A stretch of 64,000 nt of DNA from Parapedobacter sp. SGR-10 (GTDB lineage Bacteria > Bacteroidota > Bacteroidia > Sphingobacteriales > Sphingobacteriaceae): positions 1-64,000 of the forward strand of contig NZ_JAAJTJ010000002.1 in the NCBI RefSeq assembly GCF_011030405.1. The letters are read 5' to 3'. The position numbers were made by a program, and so were the translations under genes. Every line of letters begins with the position of its first letter. The first letter of the stretch is position 1. Below, in pieces: positions 15,872 through 24,279 of the stretch. The notes under the pieces are model-generated. The model was given only the letters and a program-made list of their open reading frames with translations, made no database searches and had not been told where the DNA came from.

Positions 15872-16951
15872 ATGAAAAATACAGCTTTGACAGATCTGCA
15901 CACTTCCTTAGGTGCAAAGATGGTTCCTTTCGCGGGATTCAATATGCCGGTACAGTATTCCGGCATCAACGATGAGCACGAGACCGTACGTACGGGAGTA
16001 GGTGTATTTGACGTGAGTCACATGGGCGAATTCATCCTCAAAGGAGAAAAGGCACTGGATCTCATCCAAAAGGTCTCTTCCAATGATGCCTCCAAGCTAT
16101 ACGACGGCAAAGTACAATATGGTTACCTGCCCAACGAGGAGGGCGGTATAGTCGATGACTTCCTGACCTATAAGATCGATGATCATACCTATTTGTTGGT
16201 CGTCAATGCGTCCAATATCGAAAAGGATTGGAACTGGATCAGCAAATACAACACGTATGGTGTCGACATGAAGAACATTTCGGATAAAACATCTTTGTTT
16301 GCTATCCAAGGACCTAAAGCTACAGAGGCACTACAATCCCTGACCGATATCGAGCTGGCTTCCATGGAATACTACACTTTTGCCAAGGGACAGTTTGCCG
16401 GTGTGGACAATGTGTTGGTTTCTGCTACGGGGTACACCGGGGCCGGAGGATTTGAGGTGTATGTAGCCAATGAGGATGCGAAGAAAGTGTGGGATGCAAT
16501 ATTTGCAGCCGGAGCTCCTTATGGTATCAAACCTATCGGCTTAGGTGCACGTGACACGCTGCGCCTGGAAATGGGATTCTGCCTATATGGAAACGATATC
16601 GACGACACGACATCACCTTTGGCCGCAGGGCTCGGCTGGGTGACCAAATTCACCAAGGATTTTGTAAATTCCGAAAACCTAAAGGCCGAAAAAGAAAAAG
16701 GTGTATCGCAAAAGCTGGTTGGTTTTGAGATGATCGATAGAGGTATACCACGTCATGACTATGAGATCGTGGATGCAGAAGGCAACAAAATCGGCCGTGT
16801 GACTTCGGGTACACAATCACCTACCTTGAAGCGGTCCATCGGATTGGGTTATGTGGATACAGCCTTTGCTAAGGAAGGTACGGAAATCTACATCTCCATC
16901 CGTAACCAGGCTGTAAAAGCTGTGGTAAAGAAACCACCGTTTGTAAAGTAA
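15872..16951 (+). CDS. gcvT: Glycine cleavage system T protein (aminomethyltransferase)
   Basis: GcvT transfers the aminomethyl carbon of glycine from lipoyl-GcvH to tetrahydrofolate. It has about 359 residues. The N-terminus [68 protein letters not shown], and [21 protein letters not shown] are standard family motifs; the folate-site Asp in [11 protein letters not shown] is near. The ATG at 15872 is chosen because the residues before it are not conserved; 20 in-frame codons upstream from 15812 are probably leader. No other gcv gene is nearby. Confidence 0.97.
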   Translation: MKNTALTDLHTSLGAKMVPFAGFNMPVQYSGINDEHETVRTGVGVFDVSHMGEFILKGEKALDLIQKVSSNDASKLYDGKVQYGYLPNEEGGIVDDFLTYKIDDHTYLLVVNASNIEKDWNWISKYNTYGVDMKNISDKTSLFAIQGPKATEALQSLTDIELASMEYYTFAKGQFAGVDNVLVSATGYTGAGGFEVYVANEDAKKVWDAIFAAGAPYGIKPIGLGARDTLRLEMGFCLYGNDIDDTTSPLAAGLGWVTKFTKDFVNSENLKAEKEKGVSQKLVGFEMIDRGIPRHDYEIVDAEGNKIGRVTSGTQSPTLKRSIGLGYVDTAFAKEGTEIYISIRNQAVKAVVKKPPFVK

Positions 16952-16966
16952 TTTTTTGTTTACTAA

Positions 16967-16996
16967 GCATACAGATACAGTAAAGTGTCTGTATGC
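16967..16996 (+). terminator. Hairpin after gcvT
   Basis: gcatacaga at 16967-16975 pairs with tctgtatgc at 16988-16996 over a 12-base loop, 15 bases after the gcvT stop and between convergent genes. No strong T-run. Confidence 0.5.
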
Positions 16997-17031
16997 TCGA
17001 TAAGCATCGATATCTCGCTACAAAAAATCCC

Positions 17032-18042
17032 TCAGAAACTATACCCTAACTTGATATTCATTACAAAACTTGCCACATAGTATTTTCCCGATCTGGACTC
17101 GGAAAAAGGTATATTAGGGTGCCGAGGACCGTGAAGTCTAAAATTCTCACGTATGGGCTTATTATACTCTACATCCCGGTATTTGATTCCTAGGCCAATA
17201 AAACTATCCAATATAAATCTTTTGTGCACGTATTGGTATCCTATTTTGGCGTTACACGTGTAGGTTTGCCGTGCAATCTTCAACGTATCCGTATAGTGTT
17301 CCGTATCCACACCTTCGTCATATAACCCTGAATAGAATGTCTTCTCTTCGTTGAATTCTTTTGTCAGATAATTGATATCCAAGCCTGCATAAACCCCTTG
17401 GGGATAAGGGCTCCTGAAATAGAAACGCGGCTCTAGTCCCAAAGAAAATCCTCTCGTTTCTGGTTTGACATAATCAGCATACCATACCAATGGGTTTCTT
17501 AACAAATATCCTGCCTGTGCCTGTACAGAAAACAGTTTCCCCAACTGCCGTTCATAAGATATCTCAGCCGATGGTGTGATCCATCCTGCTATCTTGAATG
17601 GCGTCAGCTTAACGATATTGGGCTTGATATATTGGACATCCAAAGGCTTCATCGGTCGTCTGTCAATCCGGTATGTGTCATCATGCATATCGATATATAG
17701 ACGCTTAGGATAGGTACGCCGCTTGGGGCTCCACAGATCTATTACAGCCCCAGGAAATCCTGCAAAATACACAAGATTAAGAAGATATGTGGGGGAAAGT
17801 GTGGACTCGACCGCAACTGTATGGGATACAGAATCTGTAAACGCGGTAATCATCAAGGGAGCTTTAGCACGGTCAACAAAAAGGATGTGTTTATCTGCCA
17901 ACAAGGTAGTATCATTCTCTACCACCAGCCTGCTTTGCTCGTTCGTCCGGACATATACCAATGTCTCACGTTGATTAAACAACGTGGCACAGGAAGAGAA
18001 TAGCAATACAACACTAAACGTATAGTAATAGTAGCGTATCAT
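17032..18042 (-). CDS. Outer-membrane lipoprotein with probable beta-barrel domain
   Basis: A 336-residue protein with a lipoprotein signal (VVLLFSSCATLF, Cys near residue 19). The C-terminal half alternates hydrophobic and polar residues with repeated aromatic strands (SVQAQAGYLLRNPLVWYADYV, YAGLDINYLTKEF, YTCNAKIGYQYVHKRFILDSFIGLGIKYRDV) and ends with YVASFVMNIKLGYSF, a C-terminal aromatic that is typical of outer-membrane barrels. The N-terminal part (about 30-130) resembles a small PEGA-like segment. I do not recognise a named family. It stands alone, and the function is unknown. Confidence 0.6.
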   Translation of the reverse strand: MIRYYYYTFSVVLLFSSCATLFNQRETLVYVRTNEQSRLVVENDTTLLADKHILFVDRAKAPLMITAFTDSVSHTVAVESTLSPTYLLNLVYFAGFPGAVIDLWSPKRRTYPKRLYIDMHDDTYRIDRRPMKPLDVQYIKPNIVKLTPFKIAGWITPSAEISYERQLGKLFSVQAQAGYLLRNPLVWYADYVKPETRGFSLGLEPRFYFRSPYPQGVYAGLDINYLTKEFNEEKTFYSGLYDEGVDTEHYTDTLKIARQTYTCNAKIGYQYVHKRFILDSFIGLGIKYRDVEYNKPIRENFRLHGPRHPNIPFSESRSGKYYVASFVMNIKLGYSF

Positions 18043-18143
18043 GGTTGGTTCTTTAATGAGTTAACGAGAAAAATACCTATCTGCTACAACTATTGCCATA
18101 ACGGTCATTCTGATACGCTTGCTGCTTGTTAAGAAAACAATGC

Positions 18144-18365
18144 TTACCTCTTTTTCTGAGGATTTGGTTTTGCCTGCTGCTTCTTGACCAAGTCTTGTTT
18201 GACGTATTTCAATAGTACAACTTTGAGATAGATCAAGACGATGCTTATCGCAATGGCAAGTCCCAATATCAACATATTGCCACTCCGATAGGCTGCCACC
18301 CCGCTCATGATGAGAAAGATAATACCTAGATTGAGCAGTAGATTCAGGATAAAGTGCTTTTTCAT
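18144..18365 (-). CDS. Small two-helix membrane protein (DUF6358-like)
   Basis: A 73-residue protein with two hydrophobic helices (LLLNLGIIFLIMSGVAAY and MLILGLAIAISIVLIYLKVVLL) and a lysine-rich tail (KQQAKPNPQKKR) that should be cytoplasmic. The layout is like the small DUF6358 proteins of Sphingobacteriaceae, but I am not certain of the family. No function can be assigned. Confidence 0.6.
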   Translation of the reverse strand: MKKHFILNLLLNLGIIFLIMSGVAAYRSGNMLILGLAIAISIVLIYLKVVLLKYVKQDLVKKQQAKPNPQKKR

Positions 18366-18392
18366 TTATTTATCTTTTTTTCAATGATAATG

Positions 18393-18453
18393 AAACTGTC
18401 ATGATCGAATCATTGTGAGATATTATCTACCAACCGACGGATCATGACAGTTT
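18393..18453 (-). terminator. Inverted repeat between two small membrane-protein genes
   Basis: aaactgtcatgatc at 18393-18406 is the exact complement of gatcatgacagttt at 18440-18453. The right arm abuts the end of the 18453-18755 gene. The long loop (33 bases) makes it a weaker terminator, but the perfect 14-base arms are striking. Confidence 0.5.
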
Positions 18454-18755
18454 TATTTTTTGTTTGATTTCTTCCCGATTACATGTTCGCGGATGAATGC
18501 AAAATAAACAATCCCGGCCAAAATATTTCCCCCAATGATAAATAAAATCAACAATACGCACTCTACAGCAGTGAGTGCCCTAGACAGCAAGACCTCCCGC
18601 AGTACGAGCAGGACCCATATCAAGGATATCAATAGCGATACACTGATGACGATCGGAGCAAATGGAAGATGAAAGATTTGGCTCGCGATGGCCAATAAAT
18701 AAAAAGCCAGACTAAAGTAGAAAGCCTGTTTAGTCTGGTGAAATAGCGTTTTCAT
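18453..18755 (-). CDS. Small integral membrane protein
   Basis: About 100 residues from the ATG at 18755 (MKTLFHQTKQAFYFSLAFYLL). Three hydrophobic stretches are visible: FYFSLAFYLLAIASQIF, PIVISVSLLISLIWVLLVL and VECVLLILFIIGGNILAGIVYFAF. The tail HVIGKKSNKK is basic. No family is recognised. An upstream in-frame extension to 18821 lacks conserved character and includes no better start signal. Role unknown. Confidence 0.6.
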   Translation of the reverse strand: MKTLFHQTKQAFYFSLAFYLLAIASQIFHLPFAPIVISVSLLISLIWVLLVLREVLLSRALTAVECVLLILFIIGGNILAGIVYFAFIREHVIGKKSNKK

Positions 18756-18856
18756 ACCACAAAAGTATAAAAATATTATAAGAAAACTTTCGAAGCTTGA
18801 GAACGGCGAAGCCCTCAACAAAGTTAAACTTCAGAGATCTTATTTGTCGTTAGCCC

Positions 18857-20281
18857 TTACGGGAAGATACCTAGCTGCTCGTACGATACACCGATCTTAT
18901 TGATCGCACAGATAAATGCCGCTGTACGTAGATCCTTCACGCCTTCTTGGGAAGTGTAGATGTCCCGGATCTCCCGATAGGAGCCGATCATGGTATCCTC
19001 CAATCCCGAATGAACCAGATCGATCTCGTCCGGGCCTCTCAAAATAGTCTTACGCTCCAACTCCGATACTTTTTTGCCGGTAGTAGATTCGATGATATCG
19101 ATCAGTTCATGATACATGTTTTCGCTAAAGCGTTTTTCCAGACGTCCATACCGAACGTGGCTTAGGTTTTTCAACCATTCAAAATAAGATACTGTGACTC
19201 CGCCCGCATTCAAGTAGATATCGGGAATGACCAATATACCTTTTTTGTTCAGAATCTCGTCAGCTTCGGAAGTCAATGGACCATTGGCCGCCTCGCCTAC
19301 CATCTTGGCCTGTATGCGATTCGCATTATCCTTGTGGATCACGCTTTCCAACGCTGCCGGAATCAAGATGTCGCAAGACTGTTCCAAACCCTCCGCTGGG
19401 TCTGCAATATTGATCGCTCCCGGAAAGTTTAAGATACCTCCCGTCTTCTGGCGATGGGCCTGTACTGCGTCTACATCCAGTCCATTTTCATCGTATATCG
19501 CTCCGTTATATTCGATGAGTCCGACCAGCTTGGCTCCTGCTTCCTGAAAATATTTAGCTGTATGGTATCCCACATTTCCCAGCCCTTGTACGATGACCCT
19601 CTTACCGGCAATCCCGACAGGCAAACCCAGCTTTTCCATATCCTCTTGGAAAGAACAAGCCTCCCGAATACCAAAGAACACACCCAATCCGGTTGCTTCT
19701 GCACGGCCGCGTACACCCCCCTGCGCAATAGGTTTGCCCGTTACGCAAGCTTGCGCATTAATATCGTTGGGATTCAATGAAGCATATGTATCCAGTATCC
19801 AGGTCATCTCCCGGGAGCTCGTACCATAATCCGGAGCAGGCACGTCAATACCCGGGCCAATAAAATTCTTCTTACAAAGCTCTGAGGTGTAACGTCTGGT
19901 AATTTTTTCCAACTCAAAGTCTGAATATTTTTTGGAGTCGATCTTAATCCCCCCTTTTCCACCGCCAAAAGGGACATTTACGATCGCACACTTGTAGGTC
20001 ATCAGTGCGGCCAAAGCCATCACTTCCTCTTGATCCACTTCCAGACTGAAGCGAATACCGCCTTTGCAGGGCAATTTGTGATGGGAGTGCTGTACCCTGT
20101 AGGCTTCTATAACCTCGATCTCATTACCTATTTTCACAGGAAACTTGACCCGTAAGATCGAATTGCACGCTTTGATTTGGTCCAAAATACCCCTATCGAA
20201 ACGGGTAAACTTAGCTGCTTTTTCAAAATTCCGCTGTACGCTTTCGAAAAAACTTTGATTTGATGCATTTGTGCTGCTCAT
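18857..20281 (-). CDS. gdhA: Glu/Leu/Phe/Val dehydrogenase (probable NAD(P)-glutamate dehydrogenase)
   Basis: A 474-residue ELFV dehydrogenase that interconverts glutamate and 2-oxoglutarate. Substrate-site lysines are present in LPCKGGIRF (K73) and MTYKCAIVNVPFGGGKGGI (K97, K109). The catalytic Asp is in PAPDYGTSSREMTW, and the Rossmann motif is VQGLGNVGYHTAKYF. The length is longer than the roughly 410-450 of simple GDHs, from an extra C-terminal segment. Cofactor cannot be stated from sequence alone. The gene is monocistronic, with a 400-base gap on its 5' side. Another ELFV substrate (leucine, valine) is possible but less likely. Confidence 0.92.
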   Translation of the reverse strand: MSSTNASNQSFFESVQRNFEKAAKFTRFDRGILDQIKACNSILRVKFPVKIGNEIEVIEAYRVQHSHHKLPCKGGIRFSLEVDQEEVMALAALMTYKCAIVNVPFGGGKGGIKIDSKKYSDFELEKITRRYTSELCKKNFIGPGIDVPAPDYGTSSREMTWILDTYASLNPNDINAQACVTGKPIAQGGVRGRAEATGLGVFFGIREACSFQEDMEKLGLPVGIAGKRVIVQGLGNVGYHTAKYFQEAGAKLVGLIEYNGAIYDENGLDVDAVQAHRQKTGGILNFPGAINIADPAEGLEQSCDILIPAALESVIHKDNANRIQAKMVGEAANGPLTSEADEILNKKGILVIPDIYLNAGGVTVSYFEWLKNLSHVRYGRLEKRFSENMYHELIDIIESTTGKKVSELERKTILRGPDEIDLVHSGLEDTMIGSYREIRDIYTSQEGVKDLRTAAFICAINKIGVSYEQLGIFP

Positions 20282-20694
20282 AACGGTCTATTTAGTGTTT
20301 GTTCAAAATGACGGACTAAAGTTAGCTAAACTTTAAAAAGCTGAGGAGCAAAATACCGTAAAATGAAAAAATTACTTTTTTTTAGATGAAAAGACATTTT
20401 TATTGGCATTTGTACAAATTTTATACTGTTCTAGTGTAATTTTTTCGACAAAACATCTTTTTATTTAAAATAAATTTTCAGCAAAATATGCACTAAAGAT
20501 TAAAAGCAGGAGAAACTGTTGTAAATAAAGATCTTACGTTATGATTTTTTGGTATTTACTTTTTAGTCGTTCTATTCTTTTTGTTAAAGTCTACTTTTCT
20601 GTTTTGGATTTGGTTAGCTTAATTAGCATATTCATGCCGGAATAAATATGGTAACTGTTCGTTATGTAGCTCTGTTTTAGACAATGTGACAAAT
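20282..20694. other. AT-rich intergenic gap
   Basis: About 410 bases with many A and T runs between the gdhA start and the AAA protein end. It probably contains the gdhA promoter region on its left side. I see no open frame of note, no RNA gene and no repeat. Confidence 0.5.
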
Positions 20695-21258
20695 TTAACC
20701 TATAAACTTATCGATATTCTGAATAATAAATTCTGTCCTTTCTTTTACGCTTGCTTTTGGAACTTCGATGACGTTATAACCAAACTCAAGATAGGTTTCT
20801 TTCATTTTTTTAAATGTACACTCAGCTTCTTCCCAACTTTGTTTTCGTTCATTGTCTGTTTCGTAGATTTCCTGCCAAGGCGGGAGAATAAAAACATTCT
20901 TGTTATATGGATATTGTCTTACCATTTCTTTTATTTCATCTGATACCGGAATTTGCTCCATTTTCATATAGCAAATAGTATCTAAAATTCCCCTGTCAAA
21001 AAAAATGAAATTTGAAAACGTTTTGGTATTCACTTCATCATAGCTCCTTAGAGATGCCTCCAACATCAGCTTTGCATACAGTTCTTTGTTTTTCCACGGC
21101 AACCCTTCACTGTCGGTTTCAATTTGTGCCTTTATTATCTTTCGCGCGTCCTCTTGTACGGTTTGAAAACCGTAACCATTTAGTTCATTAATCAGTGTTG
21201 TTTTTCCGACACCCGGACCACCTGTTATGACACAAAAGGCTTCTCTATTTGTTTTCAA
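20695..21258 (-). CDS. AAA/P-loop NTPase (AAA_28-type)
   Basis: A 187-residue single-domain P-loop protein. Walker A is GGPGVGKTT at residues 13-21. FIFFDRGILDTICY (about 83-96) holds a Walker-B-like Asp and a DRG motif as in nucleoside/nucleotide kinases and ATP-binding proteins of the AAA_28 group. The end NVIEVPKASVKERTEFIIQNI is typical for this group. The substrate is unknown. The gene sits alone in AT-rich flanks unlike the neighbouring housekeeping genes, which hints at horizontal acquisition. Confidence 0.8.
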   Translation of the reverse strand: MKTNREAFCVITGGPGVGKTTLINELNGYGFQTVQEDARKIIKAQIETDSEGLPWKNKELYAKLMLEASLRSYDEVNTKTFSNFIFFDRGILDTICYMKMEQIPVSDEIKEMVRQYPYNKNVFILPPWQEIYETDNERKQSWEEAECTFKKMKETYLEFGYNVIEVPKASVKERTEFIIQNIDKFIG

Positions 21259-21456
21259 TTTTTAATATTATTATTAAAATCACATAAGTCTTTTGATAGA
21301 TATATTGAAGGGGGACTATGAGTCCCATTTTAAAACTTCTCTCACTTCAATACTTCCGTCAATTTTAAAAATGGGATTATTTTTTGCGTTGTTCCTTTTG
21401 CGTGAGACTCCACCCTTTTGGAGATAGTGGATAGTTTTGCTGAAAACTTTAAAATA

Positions 21457-21482
21457 AAAAAGAGAGCTTTTTGCCCTCTTTC
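21457..21482 (-). terminator. Terminator after the rhodanese gene
   Basis: Reading the minus strand, aaagaggg and ctctctttt form a stem around a short loop, followed by a T-rich run (tttattttaaag). It lies 20 bases past the rhodanese stop and fits an intrinsic terminator. Confidence 0.7.
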
Positions 21483-21501
21483 CAAAAATCCAAACATTGT
21501 T

Positions 21502-21816
21502 TTAATAAACGTCCATATCTGGCTCGAACTCTTCTTTCCAAGCCAAAATTCCTCCCTCCAAGTTAGACAAATTTGTGAAGCCCTGCTGTTCCAACAGCAT
21601 GATAGCCTGTGCACTGCGCTTACCTGAGCGGCAATGTACAACTACCGGTATATCCTTTGCGATCTTGTTCGACTCGATAAGAATGCCTGACAAAGGAATA
21701 TTCACCCCTTCCAGATTGGACACCTCATATTCAAACGGTTCACGCACATCGATCAATTGAAACTCTTCATTGTTATCTATCATCGATTTCAGTTCTTCTA
21801 CTGTTATTTCTTTCAT
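21502..21816 (-). CDS. Rhodanese-like domain protein
   Basis: A 104-residue single rhodanese domain. The active loop VHCRSGKRS holds C62, and LIDVREPFEYEVSNLEGVNIPL (21-42) and LEGGILAWKEE are family markers. A typical GlpE-like sulfurtransferase would transfer sulfane sulfur; the physiological acceptor is not known. Monocistronic. A further frame extending to 21342 in another phase is a shadow. Confidence 0.93.
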   Translation of the reverse strand: MKEITVEELKSMIDNNEEFQLIDVREPFEYEVSNLEGVNIPLSGILIESNKIAKDIPVVVHCRSGKRSAQAIMLLEQQGFTNLSNLEGGILAWKEEFEPDMDVY

Positions 21817-21939
21817 AATAATCTATTTTACAATCAAACTTAGACAAATTTATGCTTTTATACAACAGCATAGATGAGTCATCTCAAAATCCAAAACTGG
21901 AAAGTTTTTATTCTTGATTATTTTTGATATGTTGTGCCT

Positions 21940-22740
21940 ATGGAAAAAAAGACATTGGCTATTGTCGGTTGTGGTAGATTGGCCGCAATCGTTACAGAGG
22001 CGCTGAACGCCAATTTATTGGATGAATATCAACTTATCGCTGCCTATTCGAGGACTAAGGAGAAAGCACAGTCCATCGCAGATAGGGTAAATTCGACATT
22101 ATCTACGGCTACATGTAAGGTCTGCGAATCGATAGATGAGCTACTCGATTGCAAGCCCGACTATATCGTCGAAACGGCATCACCATACGCCTTAAAAGAG
22201 TTTGCCATCGAGGCCTTAAAAGGAGGATCATCCATTGTGACACTTTCTATAGGTGCTTTTGCAGATCCGGTCTTTCATGAAGAAGTCCAAAAAACCGCCA
22301 AAGCAAACCACACCAAGGTCCACATAGCATCCGGTGCTATCGGAGGCTTGGATGTCTTGCGTACAGTAGCACTCATGGGCAATGCTACAGCCACCTTTGA
22401 CACCGAAAAAGGACCCAATTCTCTTAAGAACACATCGGTGTACGACGACACGCTTCAGACCGAAAAGAGGAAAGTATTCGAGGGTAATGCTATAGATGCC
22501 ATTGCACTATTTCCGACCAAGGTCAATGTTTCTGTTGCAGCATCTATTGCATCTGTTGGGCCGGAAAACATGAAAGTGTCCATCACTTCTACCCCAAATT
22601 TTGTAGGGGACGATCACCGCATTGAAATCAAGAACGATCAGGTACATGCCGTGATCGATGTCTACAGTTCGACGGCCCAGATCGCCGGATGGAGCGTCGT
22701 AAGCACACTCCGCAATATCGTTTCACCTATTTCCTTTTAA
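21940..22740 (+). CDS. Aspartate dehydrogenase-like (NadX family) oxidoreductase
   Basis: About 266 residues from the ATG at 21940 (a GTG two codons earlier is possible). A Rossmann segment AIVGCGRLA (7-15) starts the protein; VETASPYALKEFAIEALKGGSSIVTLSIGAF matches the cofactor and domain linker of NadX/TM1643. SGAIGGLDVLRT and the DDHRIEI segment carry the expected substrate-binding and histidine positions. NadX oxidises aspartate to iminoaspartate, the same product as NadB, or acts as a general aspartate dehydrogenase. nadB itself is present at 39.6 kb, so a catabolic or alternative NAD role is possible. It overlaps its convergent neighbour by 14 bases at their 3' ends. Confidence 0.75.
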   Translation: MEKKTLAIVGCGRLAAIVTEALNANLLDEYQLIAAYSRTKEKAQSIADRVNSTLSTATCKVCESIDELLDCKPDYIVETASPYALKEFAIEALKGGSSIVTLSIGAFADPVFHEEVQKTAKANHTKVHIASGAIGGLDVLRTVALMGNATATFDTEKGPNSLKNTSVYDDTLQTEKRKVFEGNAIDAIALFPTKVNVSVAASIASVGPENMKVSITSTPNFVGDDHRIEIKNDQVHAVIDVYSSTAQIAGWSVVSTLRNIVSPISF

Positions 22741-23638
22741 GATAGGTCTCTATATTGGCCAGTACCTTTGCGCTCAGGCGGTCAAATGCCTGACGGGTAC
22801 GGCCTACCGAGACACCCATACAGTACACGTGTGGATGCGTGAGAAACTTCTTATTGCCCAAAGCGATCAGCGTATCACAATAACAAAGATTGTCCCGGTC
22901 GATCCATGTGGCAAATGGCTCTTCATCCCAGGCTGGAGAAAGACCTGTATTGAACAAAATCTTCCTATTGCCCATCGCAGCAAACTCCTCGTGATGGAGC
23001 AGTACTGTATTTTTGTTCAGACAGGTTACGATAACTTCGCTTTCTTGCAACAGTTGTTTGACCGGCAGGAAACGGTAACCTTTTTGTTTGGCTTCTTCTT
23101 TTTCCGACCGGGCAAAGTAAGCAATCTCCGCTCCGAAAAATTTCAGTGCATCGGCCACCATACCACCTGATTTGCCCAGCCCCACGATGCCGACCTTGGT
23201 TCCGGTAATCTCCCGTGCCACACCATCCCAAGGCTGTCTAGGCTGGCCGTCTTTCGCCGTACCAAAGCCATGTAAGCACCGTACCAGCTCACTCACCACA
23301 TATTCTACCACTCCCTCGTCTCCGTAATCGCGTACACCCAAGACCGTGATACCTCTGGAATTGGCATATAGGATATCCACATTCGCACTTTCCGGTGTAT
23401 ACAAGGAACAGCACATGCCGATATATTTCACATGCGGACATTTTTTCAAAGCCTCTCGCCCCAATGTTGATGTATAACTGATCAATACAGCATCCGCATC
23501 TCCGATCCGTGCTGCCATTTCTTCAGGGCAGGCAGGCATATTATTATACATCACCACCTCCGAAGCATAATCAAACAATGCTTTCTCTGCCGAGGGGATT
23601 AAATTTAGAGGCTCAACCGCAACAAGCTTTTTAAACAT
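22727..23638 (-). CDS. D-2-hydroxyacid dehydrogenase-like protein with altered active site
   Basis: A 303-residue protein of the D-isomer-specific 2-hydroxyacid dehydrogenase family. The NAD motif is VGLGKSGG (152-159) and the family histidine is at H270 (LTHPHVYCMG). The canonical NTARG segment reads NTGLS (230-234), so the substrate-binding/catalytic arginine is replaced by leucine (L233). The Glu region is also unusual (LCYCDTLIAL). It may have changed substrate or lost activity. Overlaps the 3' end of the NadX-like gene by 14 bases. The alignment was made by eye. Confidence 0.75.
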   Translation of the reverse strand: MFKKLVAVEPLNLIPSAEKALFDYASEVVMYNNMPACPEEMAARIGDADAVLISYTSTLGREALKKCPHVKYIGMCCSLYTPESANVDILYANSRGITVLGVRDYGDEGVVEYVVSELVRCLHGFGTAKDGQPRQPWDGVAREITGTKVGIVGLGKSGGMVADALKFFGAEIAYFARSEKEEAKQKGYRFLPVKQLLQESEVIVTCLNKNTVLLHHEEFAAMGNRKILFNTGLSPAWDEEPFATWIDRDNLCYCDTLIALGNKKFLTHPHVYCMGVSVGRTRQAFDRLSAKVLANIETYLKRK

Positions 23639-23713
23639 AATACCTTTTATTCGTATATATTAGGAAATAAATAATAGCAAATTTTTTGGTAAAAACCAAA
23701 TCGGGGAAATATA

Positions 23714-24274
23714 CTACAGGTCCTCTCCGATCCATACATACGAATCCGTACTGAATTCCAGTGTCATGAAGCCATCTGCAACTGTACGAAAGGTACCTTT
23801 ATTTACATACTCCACCCCTTGAAACGATTTGATATAAGCTTCGTCAAAGTACACTGTTTCATTTTTAGGGAGCCACTTTTCAAATTGTCCTTTCACGCAG
23901 ACGTACCGTCTGTCCGCACAGAACAAAACAATATTGATCTGTCCGGCAAAGGATGAAAGATCCTCGTGGATGTTATCTGACCACATATTCACGGCTTTAA
24001 AGCCTTTGCTAACCAAATAATGCATGGCGTCTTCAGGAAATCCTTGCTCTATAGATATCTGTTGGATAGAATCCTGCCGAACAGCAGGAACATCTCCAAA
24101 AACTACGTCTACCTTGATGCCCAAGGCCAATAAATAGTCCAGATTTTGTGTATCGGTAATGATCGTGGGCGACCACTCCAAGAGCTGCCCCAACAATTCA
24201 CCGGCCAAATTACGTGCCGATGTAATTAAAAGAGCCGGTTCTTGATTTTCCCGTACGATATGATGTGAAGACAT
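23714..24274 (-). CDS. Thiamine pyrophosphokinase-like protein, degenerate
   Basis: A 186-residue protein whose layout resembles thiamine pyrophosphokinase: an Asp-containing segment ITDTQNLDYLLALGIKVDVVFGD (39-61), an HYLVSKGFKAVNM segment and a beta-rich C-terminal part ending in YVWIGEDL. The family's GDFDS motif reads GDVPA (60-64) and the DKDxTD segment reads FPEDAMHYL (79-87). The catalytic Asp network thus looks reduced. It follows the M20 amidohydrolase gene by 5 bases, so they are co-transcribed. Either a divergent TPK or a protein that keeps only the fold. Moderate confidence. Confidence 0.55.
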   Translation of the reverse strand: MSSHHIVRENQEPALLITSARNLAGELLGQLLEWSPTIITDTQNLDYLLALGIKVDVVFGDVPAVRQDSIQQISIEQGFPEDAMHYLVSKGFKAVNMWSDNIHEDLSSFAGQINIVLFCADRRYVCVKGQFEKWLPKNETVYFDEAYIKSFQGVEYVNKGTFRTVADGFMTLEFSTDSYVWIGEDL

Positions 24275-24279
24275 TTCTG

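Noticed and set aside
21342..21641. 99-codon minus-strand frame overlapping the rhodanese gene
   Set aside because: Overlaps most of the real rhodanese gene in another frame and spans its terminator.
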